A stretch of DNA of 17,110 bases from Candidatus Omnitrophota bacterium (GTDB lineage: Bacteria > Omnitrophota > Gorgyraeia > B26-G9): NCBI GenBank assembly GCA_003645745.1, contig QNCH01000008.1, positions 1 through 17,110 on the forward strand. The letters are read 5' to 3'. Made by a program: the position numbers and the translations under genes. Positions 1 to 7,408 of this stretch are shown in pieces; the stretch's first letter is position 1, and each line of letters starts with the position of its first letter. The notes beneath the pieces were generated by a model that saw only the letters and a program-made list of their open reading frames with translations, was not told where the DNA came from and searched no databases.

Positions 1-756
1 TACTGTTTGCGCGAAAAGATTCATTGTCCATGGAGCTTGCAATTTATATAGTTTGTTTATCCAATACCTATTTGCCGCAGCATAACCAATTCTTAAGCCA
101 GCTAAGCCAAAAAATTTTGTCATTGAACGCAAAACAAAAATATTTTTACATAAACACGCATATTTAATCACGCTCTCTTGTAGATTCATATCTATAAAAG
201 CTTCATCTATAAGCAATATAGCTTCTTTATCTGGTGTCTGCCGCATAATCTCAATCATTTGCCGCTGTTTAATAATTTGGCCTGTAGGATTATTCGGATT
301 ACAAATTATTAACATTGTTTTTTTGCCAATAGACTCTATCAATGCATCAACTGAAACAGAAAATCCATTAACCTCTTTAAGCTGAAGATAACTTAACTTT
401 GCACCAACATTGCCTAAAGCTCTCTTATACTCACTAAACGTTGGAGCCAGTATAATCGCATTTTGAGGCTGAACAACCTGAACAATCAAATATATTAATT
501 CAGTAGAACCATTCCCCGCAATAATCTGTCCATAATCTAAATTAAGATATTTGCCAAGTTTTTGTCTAAAAGCATGGGCATTATGTTCAGGATACATTGG
601 GATATTTTTAATTTCAGCTTTAAGAGCCTGAACTATTTCTACCGGCACTGGTAAAGGATTAACATTAGCACTAAAATCAATAATTTTATCATGATTTAGA
701 CTAAATAAATCCGCTATCTCTTTTAGATTTCCGCCATGCTCAAATATTTGTTTCAT
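1..756 (-). CDS. cobD: Threonine-phosphate decarboxylase / HisC-like aminotransferase, partial (CobD)
   Basis: The N-terminal 252 codons of a PLP fold-type I enzyme; the 3' end runs off the left edge (the family is about 360 residues). My translation begins MKQIFEHGGN, the HGGN start typical of CobD, followed by DFSANVNPL (27-35), NPNNPTG in the middle, DEAFID, and SMTKFFGLAGLRIGY with the presumed PLP-binding lysine at residue 214. CobD decarboxylates L-threonine O-3-phosphate to (R)-1-aminopropan-2-ol O-2-phosphate, which links the corrin ring to the nucleotide loop of cobalamin. The ATG overlaps the cobS stop in ATGA, so the two are very likely translationally coupled. Histidinol-phosphate aminotransferase is the close alternative; the HGGN start and cobS neighbour favour CobD. 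Confidence 0.85.
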   Translation of the reverse strand, partial: MKQIFEHGGNLKEIADLFSLNHDKIIDFSANVNPLPVPVEIVQALKAEIKNIPMYPEHNAHAFRQKLGKYLNLDYGQIIAGNGSTELIYLIVQVVQPQNAIILAPTFSEYKRALGNVGAKLSYLQLKEVNGFSVSVDALIESIGKKTMLIICNPNNPTGQIIKQRQMIEIMRQTPDKEAILLIDEAFIDMNLQESVIKYACLCKNIFVLRSMTKFFGLAGLRIGYAAANRYWINKLYKLQAPWTMNLFAQTV

Positions 757-1505
757 AAATTTAGCTTTAAAATAAACAATAGCCCGACAATCCAGCTCAG
801 CTCATTTAACGCGCCCAAAACGTCCCCGGTAATACCGCGCAGCTTATGTGTTAAGTAAACTACTGCAGAACCAGCAAATAACGCGTAAAAAATCATCAGG
901 CTGATAAAATGCTCAGGCAAAAACAACCATCCAAGAAAAATAGTAGTGATACTGGCAAATAAAAATTCCCTTATGCCAGCATTATCCACAAAAACTTTTC
1001 CCAGCCCTACGTTGTCCCGGGCATACTGACAAAATACCGCGCAGTTAACCATTACCCAGCGGCTAAAAACAGGCATAAGCATTATACCTTTAAATTGGAC
1101 ACAGCGAACACACTCTGCAATTAAGACAACCTTAGCAAGTAGTAAAAATCCGCTGATTGCCGCTCCTTTCGCGCCGCAATGTTTATCTTTCATTACTCTG
1201 AGTATAGTTTTTTGATCAGGGCCAGCACTAAAACCGTCAATAGTATCAACCAACCCTTCAATATGTAATGCCCCTGTAATCCAAAGACAAAACCCCTGGA
1301 TTAAAACAGCGCTTAATAACGCGGAGTTAAAAACCGCGCTAACCTTACATAATCCATAACAACAACTGCCAATTAAAAATCCCACCAAAGGGAAAAAAGA
1401 CATTGCCTGCGCTAACGCGATGTTCTCATTTTTTTTACTTGTCGGCACAGGAACAATTGTTAAAAATGTAATCGCGAACAAAATTTTCTTAAAAATAATT
1501 TTCAT
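753..1505 (-). CDS. cobS: Adenosylcobinamide-GDP ribazoletransferase (cobalamin synthase)
   Basis: An integral membrane enzyme that joins adenosylcobinamide-GDP to alpha-ribazole (or its phosphate), the last assembly step of the cobalamin nucleotide loop. The 250-residue protein has the usual family length and opens with FAITFLTIVPVP. It carries the acidic signature HIEGLVDTIDG (81-91, with D87 and D90) and RVMKDKHCGAKGA (103-115), and has several hydrophobic segments (about 37-55, 62-80, 117-132, plus the C-terminal region). The ATG is preceded by AAGAGGG only a few bases upstream. That purine stretch lies just outside a palindromic repeat ending near 1516, so the repeat forms most of the upstream space. 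No cobalamin riboswitch or B12 box is visible upstream. The stop overlaps the cobD start. Confidence 0.93.
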   Translation of the reverse strand: MKIIFKKILFAITFLTIVPVPTSKKNENIALAQAMSFFPLVGFLIGSCCYGLCKVSAVFNSALLSAVLIQGFCLWITGALHIEGLVDTIDGFSAGPDQKTILRVMKDKHCGAKGAAISGFLLLAKVVLIAECVRCVQFKGIMLMPVFSRWVMVNCAVFCQYARDNVGLGKVFVDNAGIREFLFASITTIFLGWLFLPEHFISLMIFYALFAGSAVVYLTHKLRGITGDVLGALNELSWIVGLLFILKLNL

Positions 1506-1515
1506 CTACCCTCTT

Positions 1516-1656
1516 AGACTCAAATGTAATAAGTTTGTAAAATTTAGGCGTTTCCCTGTGCCCTATATTAGAACGTTTTGACTGAAGCCAAATGAAGAAC
1601 GTTTCAATATGCAGTGTGAGGGGGATGTCATAAAATTACAAACCTATACTCAAATC
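1516..1656 (-). repeat. MITE-like palindromic repeat, copy A
   Basis: An approximately 141 bp member of the palindrome family, inverted relative to the copies at 14089 and 16908. The left arm (AGACTCAAATGTAATAAG, then AAAATTTAGGCG, CCCTGTGCCCTATATT) matches the reverse complement of their right arms. The right part (GGGGATGTCATAAAATTACA) matches the reverse complement of their left arms. The central AAACCTTAGGCG block of other copies is missing, and the outer right end is scrambled to AACCTATACTCAAAT. It lies between the CNNM/CBS gene and cobS. Confidence 0.8.
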
Positions 1657-1697
1657 GAAACTTGATCCCTCTTTCTGGTGACGTGGTAGCCTTGTGC
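1657..1697. other. Unassigned spacer beside repeat copy A
   Basis: These 41 bases lie between the stop of the CNNM/CBS gene and repeat copy A. On the minus strand the stretch reads GCACAAGGCTACCACGTCAC followed by CAGAAAGAGGGATCAAG. It is richer in GC than neighbouring spacers. I find no strong hairpin with a T-tract, no promoter hexamers and no open frame continuing the upstream gene. Confidence 0.3.
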
Positions 1698-2702
1698 CTA
1701 ACTTACATCTCCTTCTATTTCGCCAACAATTTCTTCTATTAAATCTTCTAATGTCACCAGGCCAATTGTTTGATGGAATTCATCTCTAACAATTGCTAAA
1801 TATACCCGTATTTTCTGAAATTCTCTGAGTAATTCACTTACTCTCTTGCGCTGATTGATAAAATAAACAGGGTGTAATAAATCTCTCATTACAACTAATT
1901 CTTTATCTTTCCAGATATTGAGCAGTTCACGGGCATAAATAACACCTTTAATATTATCTATACTGCCTTCATAAACAGGAATACGCGAATGTCCCCGCTC
2001 AGTAATTAAATTTAAAAGATCATGCGTCGAAGCATTAATATCTATAGCAGCCATTTTTTCTACAGGCATCATTACTTGATAAACATATGTATCGCCAAAT
2101 TCAAAAATACGATGCAGCATACGGCGTTCCACATCTGTTAAAACACCTTCTTCTTTCCCTAATTCGATCATCAGCCTGATTTCTTCTTCTGTAATTAAAG
2201 GAGACCTCTTATACTGAGTTTCCCCTAAAACTTTTAGAATAGAATTACTAATTTTAAGAAAAATTTTAGCAATTGGCGCTAATATCCTGATCAGTGAATC
2301 CAAAATCCACGCGCTTTGCAAGCATACCATTTCAGCATGTTTGACCGCAAAAACTTTAGGTGTTATCTCCCCAAAGATTAAAACTATTAAGGTAATTACT
2401 ATAGTAGCAAAACTTACCACCCAAAAATTATTGCCAAAGTAATAAATAAAAATAGCAGTGCCAATAGCTGACATAGCAATGTTTACAAAATTATTACTAA
2501 TTAATATTGTTGTAATCAGTTCGTCCATCTTAACTGCAACTCGCTGAACAATTTTTGCGTTTTTTTTATTCTGTTTTAATAAATACTTAAGCCGCAGCTT
2601 ACTCAGGCTGACAAAAGCAACTTCAGTCATAGCAAAAAACGCCGAGGAAACAACAAACACGAATAAAACACAAATCATTAGAAAAATTGGTTCAGATTCC
2701 AT
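1698..2702 (-). CDS. CNNM-domain/CBS-pair membrane protein, short form (HlyC/CorC family)
   Basis: A 334-residue membrane protein of the CNNM (DUF21) plus CBS-pair family, whose members are linked to Mg2+/Co2+ transport or resistance; the name haemolysin is historical. Seen: a CNNM domain over about 1-150 with hydrophobic segments near 6-24, 65-88 and 95-113 and the motifs AFFAMTEVAF (21-30), ISNNFVNI (68-75) and FGEITPK (110-116); a linker with TEEEIRLMIELGKEEGVL (171-188); then two CBS motifs, about 205-262 and 270-325, the second ending DEFHQTIGLVTLEDLIEEIVG. The protein stops right after that at GEIEGDVS. It therefore lacks the C-terminal CorC_HlyC domain of typical 400-450 residue relatives. 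The ATG abuts the nadD stop (TAAATG), so it is probably co-translated. Substrate cannot be inferred. Confidence 0.88.
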   Translation of the reverse strand: MESEPIFLMICVLFVFVVSSAFFAMTEVAFVSLSKLRLKYLLKQNKKNAKIVQRVAVKMDELITTILISNNFVNIAMSAIGTAIFIYYFGNNFWVVSFATIVITLIVLIFGEITPKVFAVKHAEMVCLQSAWILDSLIRILAPIAKIFLKISNSILKVLGETQYKRSPLITEEEIRLMIELGKEEGVLTDVERRMLHRIFEFGDTYVYQVMMPVEKMAAIDINASTHDLLNLITERGHSRIPVYEGSIDNIKGVIYARELLNIWKDKELVVMRDLLHPVYFINQRKRVSELLREFQKIRVYLAIVRDEFHQTIGLVTLEDLIEEIVGEIEGDVS

Positions 2703-3302
2703 TTATTTATATAAAGAATGTTGATTAATAAATTGACTAACACTACTTGGGACTAAATACATAATTGACTTGTTACTGCGAACAAGCCTGCGAATTAAAG
2801 ATGAAGAAATATCAGGATATATGCCTTGTAAAAAAATTAATTTTTTATATAATTTTTTATAAAAAGAACATTGAGTAAAAGACGGCCTAACTGCAATAAC
2901 AAATTTACATAATCTAAATATTTTATCTATTTGTTTCCAGGTATTTAACTTGGGCAAAACATCTGATCCTGCGATAAAATAAAAATTTGTTCGCGGATGG
3001 ATTTTCTTTAAATCCCATAATGTTTCGACTGAATAAGAAATGCCTTTTTTTTCTATTTCTATTTTTGAAAAAGAAAAAAAAGGATTAGCCGCAATCGCCT
3101 GCTCCAGCATCTGAGTACGTAATGAAGCAGATGTAAGCTGTAGAGAATTTTTATGGGGAGGCTTTAACGCTGGGATAAATAAAACTTTATTTAAACCTAA
3201 AGCCTGCCTTGCTGTATCAGCCAAAATTAAATGGCCAATATGCACTGGGTCAAAAGTTCCCCCTAAAATACCAATTTTATTTCTAACTTCTGATTTGCCC
3301 AT
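2703..3302 (-). CDS. nadD: Nicotinate-nucleotide adenylyltransferase
   Basis: Transfers AMP from ATP to nicotinate mononucleotide, giving deamido-NAD in NAD synthesis. From the ATG at 3302 the protein has 199 residues, normal for NadD. Seen: nucleotidyltransferase motif GGTFDPVHIGH (14-24), SDVLPKLNTWKQIDKI in the middle, and the C-terminal ISSSLIRR motif followed by a VPSSVSQFINQHSLY tail typical of the family. A TTG two codons further upstream (3308) also opens the frame, but ATG at 3302 is the ordinary choice; neither has a strong Shine-Dalgarno. The start lies 20 bp inside the proA end, suggesting translational coupling, and the stop directly abuts the ATG of the CNNM/CBS gene. Confidence 0.94.
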   Translation of the reverse strand: MGKSEVRNKIGILGGTFDPVHIGHLILADTARQALGLNKVLFIPALKPPHKNSLQLTSASLRTQMLEQAIAANPFFSFSKIEIEKKGISYSVETLWDLKKIHPRTNFYFIAGSDVLPKLNTWKQIDKIFRLCKFVIAVRPSFTQCSFYKKLYKKLIFLQGIYPDISSSLIRRLVRSNKSIMYLVPSSVSQFINQHSLYK

Positions 3303-4539
3303 TACCAATCACAACATATTTGTAAGTTGTCAATTCTTTAAGCCCCATAGGGCCGCGTGCATGTAATTTATCTGTACTTATGCCAATTTCCGCGCCAAGC
3401 CCAAATTCATTACCGTCAGTAAAACGCGTGGACGCGTTTAAATAAACACACGCAGCATCCACAGATTTAAAAAATTTCATTGCATTCGAAAAATTTTCGG
3501 TAATTATTGCTTCAGAATGTTTTGTCCCATATAGAGTAATATGTTCAATTGCCTGAGATAAATTTTTTACTATACGCACAGATAAAATTAAATCAAGATA
3601 TTCTGTTGCATAATCTTGCTCAGAAACTATTTTTATTCCCGGGTACAATTTGACTGTTTCCTTGCAGCCGCGAATTTCCACACCAGCTTTTTGTAAATGT
3701 TTAAAAACCAAAGGTAGAAATTTAGCAGCAATTTGTTTATGCACTAATAAACTCTCTATAGCATTACAAGTTGCCGGCCTTTGCACTTTAGCATTAAATG
3801 TTATTTTTTCTGCCATAGATAAATCAGCATACTCATCCACATAAATATGGCAATTGCCTTTATAATGTTTAATTACCGGAATTTTTGATTTTTCTACTAC
3901 CATACGAATTAAAGACTCGCCGCCTCTTGGGATAATCAAATCAATATATTCAGATAGTCCTAATAGATTCTCCACAGCACGTCTATCTGTACTTTCAATC
4001 AAGTTAATACAGCCATGCGGAAATCCGCACAAAATAAAAGATTTAGAAAGTACATTATAAATCGCGATATTAGAATTTATTGACTCTTTGCCGCCGCGTA
4101 AAATTACCGCGTTGCCGGATTTTAAACATAAACCAGCACAATCACTAGTTACATTAGGCCTTGATTCGTAAATTATACCAATTACTCCTAAAGGGACGCT
4201 CATTTTCCCAATCATCAGGCCATTAGGCCTTTTGGACATATTATTTATTTCTCCCACAGGATCTGTAAGGATAGTTAAAGCTCTAAGATCATCGCTCATC
4301 TTCTCAATTCTCTGTTTATTTAAATAAAGACGTTCAATAAACGCCTCTGTTTGCTTAGCTTTTTTAGATAAAGCAATATCTAATTTATTCGCTTTTAAAA
4401 TAAGGTTTGTATTTTCCTTTAACCCTTTAGCTGCTTCAAATAAAACTTTATTTTTCAAATCAGTAGAAACATTGGATAGATAAACTGAAGCAATTTTCGC
4501 CTGTTTAGCTATTTTAAGTAAATCATTTTCCAATTTCAT
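3283..4539 (-). CDS. proA: Gamma-glutamyl phosphate reductase
   Basis: Second enzyme of proline synthesis: NADPH-dependent reduction of L-glutamyl 5-phosphate to glutamate 5-semialdehyde. The 418-residue length is standard. Seen: IYESRPNVTSD (123-133), LKSGNAVILRGGKES (139-153), IIPRGGESLI (202-211), KHYKGNCHIYVD (224-235), and QRPATCNAIE (253-262) with the presumed catalytic cysteine C258. The C-terminal signature FTDGNEFGLGAEIGIST and LHARGPMGLKELTTYKYV is also present. The ATG is preceded by AAGGAG at a spacing of about five bases. It follows proB after a 40 bp gap and overlaps nadD by 20 bp. No missing key residue. Confidence 0.97.
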   Translation of the reverse strand: MKLENDLLKIAKQAKIASVYLSNVSTDLKNKVLFEAAKGLKENTNLILKANKLDIALSKKAKQTEAFIERLYLNKQRIEKMSDDLRALTILTDPVGEINNMSKRPNGLMIGKMSVPLGVIGIIYESRPNVTSDCAGLCLKSGNAVILRGGKESINSNIAIYNVLSKSFILCGFPHGCINLIESTDRRAVENLLGLSEYIDLIIPRGGESLIRMVVEKSKIPVIKHYKGNCHIYVDEYADLSMAEKITFNAKVQRPATCNAIESLLVHKQIAAKFLPLVFKHLQKAGVEIRGCKETVKLYPGIKIVSEQDYATEYLDLILSVRIVKNLSQAIEHITLYGTKHSEAIITENFSNAMKFFKSVDAACVYLNASTRFTDGNEFGLGAEIGISTDKLHARGPMGLKELTTYKYVVIGNGQIRS

Positions 4540-4544
4540 ATTAT

Positions 4545-4550
4545 CTCCTT
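4545..4550 (-). promoter_or_regulatory. Ribosome-binding site of proA
   Basis: AAGGAG on the minus strand, separated by ATAAT from the proA ATG. It gives proA its own strong initiation signal in the proB-proA gap, which otherwise shows only A/T-rich sequence and no hairpin. Confidence 0.75.
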
Positions 4551-4579
4551 ACCGCTAAATTTAGGGGCAGTCAATAAAT

Positions 4580-5686
4580 TTATTCTAAAACAACCAGATT
4601 ATCTCGATGAATTACTTCATCGTAAAATTTATATCCTAAAATGTGTTCAATTTTAGAAGTTTTAACACCTTTAATTTTTTCAAGCTCTAAAGCAGAATAA
4701 TTAACTAAACCTTTAGCAATTTGATTACCCTGTTCCCCGCAAATTACAACTAAATCACCCTGGGAAAAATTACCGTCGATACTGGAGATTCCAGAAGAAA
4801 GTAAACTCTTGCCTTTTTGAATAATTGCCAGTTGCGCTCCATGGTCAATAAAAATTTTTCCACGGCTTCTGCAACTAAAAGCAATCCAGCGTTTTTTCCC
4901 AGAAATTTTATTTTTTTTAGGCATAAACCACGTGCCTGCCTGATCACTCTCGATAAGTTTTAAAAGAATATCAGATTTAGAGCCATTAGCAATTACCACC
5001 GCTATTCCCGCATTTACCGCAATTTTTGCCGCAGCAAACTTTGCTGTCATTCCTCCAACAGTAGTCTGTTTGCCTGAACCTTTATCTAAACCAAAAATAT
5101 TCTCATCAATTTCATCAATTTTTTTAATAATCTTGCCCTCAAGCCCATAAACTCCCTCAACATCAGAAAGAATAATCAATAATTTCGCGTCAATTAAAAC
5201 TGAAACTAAAGCAGATAACTGATCATTATCACCAAATTTTAATTCATCCGTAGCTACAGTATCATTCTCATTAACAATAGGGATAATATTTTTTTTTAAA
5301 AGGTTCAAAATTGTATTACGCGCATTCAGATAACGCTGCCGATTATGCAAAACCTCAGGAGTAAGTAAAATTTGCGCGGTAATAATTTTTTCTTTACGAA
5401 AAAGCAGCGAATAATTATGCATTAATTCACTTTGCCCGATTGCAGCAATAGCCTGTAAATCAATAATATTTTTTGGACGCAAAGAATATCCTGATAAATG
5501 CATACCACTAACTACAGCGCCTGAGGAAACCAAAACCACATTAATATTACTTTTTTTCAATCTGCAAATTTGAGAAACAATACGCTGCAATTTATACTTA
5601 TTTATCTGATTATGCTTTGAAGTTAAAAAACTTGAGCCGACCTTAACCACAACCAATAATTTACCATTAAGGCTTTTTAGGTTCAT
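4580..5686 (-). CDS. proB: Glutamate 5-kinase with PUA domain
   Basis: First enzyme of proline synthesis; phosphorylates the gamma-carboxyl of glutamate with ATP. At 368 residues it is the two-domain form: an amino-acid kinase domain (about 10-255) and a C-terminal PUA domain (about 275-355). Seen: KVGSS (15-19), SSGAV (54-58), NARNTI (121-126), NENDTV (139-144), FGDND (151-155), LSDVEGVYG (173-181), and TVGGMTAKFAAA (209-220). The family is classically feedback-inhibited by proline at the kinase domain. The start lies 20 bp inside the end of obgE with only weak purine signal upstream, so coupling to Obg translation is likely. Confidence 0.97.
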   Translation of the reverse strand: MNLKSLNGKLLVVVKVGSSFLTSKHNQINKYKLQRIVSQICRLKKSNINVVLVSSGAVVSGMHLSGYSLRPKNIIDLQAIAAIGQSELMHNYSLLFRKEKIITAQILLTPEVLHNRQRYLNARNTILNLLKKNIIPIVNENDTVATDELKFGDNDQLSALVSVLIDAKLLIILSDVEGVYGLEGKIIKKIDEIDENIFGLDKGSGKQTTVGGMTAKFAAAKIAVNAGIAVVIANGSKSDILLKLIESDQAGTWFMPKKNKISGKKRWIAFSCRSRGKIFIDHGAQLAIIQKGKSLLSSGISSIDGNFSQGDLVVICGEQGNQIAKGLVNYSALELEKIKGVKTSKIEHILGYKFYDEVIHRDNLVVLE

Positions 5687-6671
5687 TTTCTACTGTATGC
5701 TCCCGTATTTGATTAACTTGTTCAAGCAAAAAAGTTTTTAATTCTTCAATCCCCTGGCCTGTATTACAAGAAACAGGGAAAATATCTTCTTTAATATTTT
5801 TTCTAAATTCCTTTAAATTATGCTTTGCCAGAGGAATATCCATTTTATTAGCTGCTAAAATACGCGCTTTTTTTAAAAGTTGAGGGTTGTAAAGTTTTAT
5901 TTCTTTTAAAAGGTTTGAATAATCAGTCAGGGGTTCTCTGCCGCAAGTTCCAGCCATATCAATAAAAAAAAGGGAAACTTTTGTTCTTTCAATATGCCTT
6001 AAAAAAGCAAGCCCTAACCCTTTGCCTTTATGAGCATTTTCAATTATACCTGGAATATCAGCAATTACAAAACGTTGTTCCAAACAATGGAACTCTACTG
6101 TCCCAAGTACAGGGCTTAATGTTGTAAAGGGAAATTGTGCGACTTTTGGCTTTGCATTAGAAACAATATTTACAAAAGAAGATTTCCCCGCATTTGGATA
6201 ACCAATTAAACCAACATCAGCAATTAATTTAAGTTCAAGGCTAATTAATTTTTCCTCTCCAACCTGCCCCAATGTTGCCTGCTGCTTTTTATAATTACCT
6301 ATGCCGCCTAATCCGCCTTTAACAACAATTACCTGTTCATCCTCAGAACTTAAATCCCGAATCAAACAACCTGTAGTTAAATCAAATACATTTGTTCCTA
6401 CAGGCACAGAAATTAAGCAATCCTTGCCGCGTTTGCCTTTTTTTAAATTACTACTCCCATGAACTCCTGTCTGTGCTTTAAAATGTTGATTAAAACGAAG
6501 GCCAAGAAGAGTTGGGACATTTAGATTTGTTGTGATAATAATATTCCCGCCGTCACCGCCGTCACCGCCATCAGCCCTGCGATGCCGAAAACCTTTGCGA
6601 TAATAAAAACTCTCACACCCTTTCCCACCATTACCAGCTTTAACATAAATTTTAACGCGGTCAACAAACAT
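5667..6671 (-). CDS. obgE: GTPase Obg
   Basis: Essential ribosome-associated GTPase, implicated in 50S assembly and stress control. At 334 residues it is the short two-domain form without the C-terminal OCT extension. Seen: the glycine-rich Obg fold at 1-150, opening FVDRVKIYVKAGNGGKGC and containing GGDGGDGGN (35-43); then the G domain with G1 GYPNAGKS (157-164), switch I QFPFTTLSPVLG (179-190), G3 DIPG (205-208), G4 NKMD (275-278) and G5 SCNTG (301-305). It follows rpmA after 11 bp, the usual rplU-rpmA-obg grouping with large-subunit proteins, and overlaps proB by 20 bp. Confidence 0.98.
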   Translation of the reverse strand: MFVDRVKIYVKAGNGGKGCESFYYRKGFRHRRADGGDGGDGGNIIITTNLNVPTLLGLRFNQHFKAQTGVHGSSNLKKGKRGKDCLISVPVGTNVFDLTTGCLIRDLSSEDEQVIVVKGGLGGIGNYKKQQATLGQVGEEKLISLELKLIADVGLIGYPNAGKSSFVNIVSNAKPKVAQFPFTTLSPVLGTVEFHCLEQRFVIADIPGIIENAHKGKGLGLAFLRHIERTKVSLFFIDMAGTCGREPLTDYSNLLKEIKLYNPQLLKKARILAANKMDIPLAKHNLKEFRKNIKEDIFPVSCNTGQGIEELKTFLLEQVNQIREHTVENEPKKP

Positions 6672-6682
6672 CAGTTTATAAT

Positions 6683-6925
6683 TTAATTAGCAATAACACT
6701 AATCATTTTTTGTTTTGGGAAAAAAACTTTTCCAGCAGCTAATGCGTATAAAGTATAATCTCTACCAATGCCAACATTATTACCTGCTTTAAAAGTTAAG
6801 CCTCGCTGCCTGATTAAAATCGCGCCTGCAGGCACAATTTCTCCTCCAAAATGTTTTACTCCCAGCCTCTGAGAATTACTATCTCTGCCATTTCGAGTAC
6901 TTCCGCCACCTTTTTTATGTGCCAT
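6683..6925 (-). CDS. rpmA: Large ribosomal subunit protein bL27
   Basis: A ribosomal protein whose N-terminal tail reaches the peptidyl-transferase centre. The 80-residue protein starts MAHKKGGGSTRNGRDS directly, so it lacks the cleavable N-terminal leader found in many Firmicutes. Later landmarks are LGVKHFGGE, ILIRQRG, and AGNNVGIGRDYTLYAL. The commonly seen RQRGTKFH stretch reads RQRGLTFKAG here, a mild variant. The ATG has an exemplary AGGAGG nine bases upstream. It lies 76 bp downstream of rplU, in a gap with an extended -10 promoter candidate, and 11 bp before obgE. Confidence 0.98.
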   Translation of the reverse strand: MAHKKGGGSTRNGRDSNSQRLGVKHFGGEIVPAGAILIRQRGLTFKAGNNVGIGRDYTLYALAAGKVFFPKQKMISVIAN

Positions 6926-6934
6926 AGATACATT

Positions 6935-6940
6935 CCTCCT
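6935..6940 (-). promoter_or_regulatory. Ribosome-binding site of rpmA
   Basis: Perfect AGGAGG on the minus strand, nine bases before the rpmA ATG, as expected for an abundantly made ribosomal protein. Confidence 0.85.
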
Positions 6941-6975
6941 TTAAAACAAAAGGGATACCAATGCTTTTATTTAAT

Positions 6976-6984
6976 ATTATATCA
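6976..6984 (-). promoter_or_regulatory. Candidate extended -10 promoter for rpmA-obgE
   Basis: On the minus strand the rplU-rpmA gap holds TGATATAAT: a perfect TATAAT with the TGn extension. It lies about 50 bases upstream of the rpmA ATG. The hexamer 17 bases further up (TAACCA) is a poor -35 match, so the call rests on the extended -10. In AT-rich sequence such matches arise by chance; it would be an internal promoter within an operon. Confidence 0.3.
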
Positions 6985-7001
6985 GCACTTTCTCCCCTTG
7001 G

Positions 7002-7316
7002 TTATACTTTATTAATTTTATTAATTAAAAGCCTTGTTATTTTTTGCCTATGTCCATTTTTAGTATGAGAATCTTTTCTGCGTAAATATTTAAAAATAAC
7101 TAGCTTTTTAGCTTTTACCTGAGCCAATACTTCCGCTTCAACAGAAACATTCTCCAAATAAGGGCGGCCAATTTCCAGATTATCTCCATCAGCAAACAAA
7201 AGTACCTTCTCTAAAACCACCTTATCTTTTTTCTCAAAATCTAATTTTTCTACTTCAACAACTTGTTCAGGCGTAACTTTATACTGTTTCCCACCTGTTT
7301 CTAAAATAGCATACAT
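7002..7316 (-). CDS. rplU: Large ribosomal subunit protein bL21
   Basis: A structural protein of the 50S subunit that binds 23S rRNA. From the ATG at 7316 it has 104 residues, the normal length, starting MYAILETGGKQYKV and ending with the family signature FKYLRRKDSHTKNGHRQKIT. The frame also opens at a TTG at 7331, but the five codons between that and the ATG are the Shine-Dalgarno itself (GGAGGTGG), so the longer reading is an artefact. It is the first gene of the conserved rplU-rpmA-obgE set, about 90 bp downstream of rng. A consensus -10 hexamer lies at 7347-7352. Confidence 0.97.
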   Translation of the reverse strand: MYAILETGGKQYKVTPEQVVEVEKLDFEKKDKVVLEKVLLFADGDNLEIGRPYLENVSVEAEVLAQVKAKKLVIFKYLRRKDSHTKNGHRQKITRLLINKINKV

Positions 7317-7321
7317 AATAT

Positions 7322-7329
7322 CCACCTCC
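7322..7329 (-). promoter_or_regulatory. Ribosome-binding site that fixes the rplU start
   Basis: GGAGGTGG on the minus strand, five bases before the ATG at 7316. It decides the start in favour of 7316 over the in-frame TTG at 7331. Confidence 0.85.
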
Positions 7330-7346
7330 AACCTTCGACAATGACC

Positions 7347-7352
7347 ATTATA
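7347..7352 (-). promoter_or_regulatory. Candidate -10 element upstream of rplU
   Basis: A perfect TATAAT on the minus strand, which would place the transcript start some 20-25 bases before the rplU ATG. No good -35 is seen at 16-18 bases spacing. That position falls within or at the edge of repeat remnant B, so the upstream part of any promoter would be made of repeat sequence. Confidence 0.35.
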
Positions 7353-7361
7353 AAATAAACT

Positions 7362-7394
7362 TTATTTTACAAACCTATTACGTTTGAATGTATA
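7362..7394 (+). repeat. Palindrome family remnant, copy B (right arm only)
   Basis: Contains ATTTTACAAACCTATTACG followed by TTTGAATGTATA, matching the terminal arm of the long copies at 14240-14262 and 17068-17090. No partner arm is present nearby, so it is a fragment or solo end. It fills about half of the short gap between rng and rplU. Confidence 0.7.
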
Positions 7395-7408
7395 ATTCAA
7401 TAAGTATA

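Noticed and set aside
1506..1697. Possible cobalamin riboswitch upstream of cobS
   Set aside because: No B12-box-like GCCACTG or associated stems on the minus strand. The space is mostly repeat copy A, which has unrelated counterparts elsewhere in the window.
4750..4947. Minus-strand open frame of 65 codons inside proB
   Set aside because: It is in another frame of the PUA-domain coding region of an intact proB, and has no recognisable motif.
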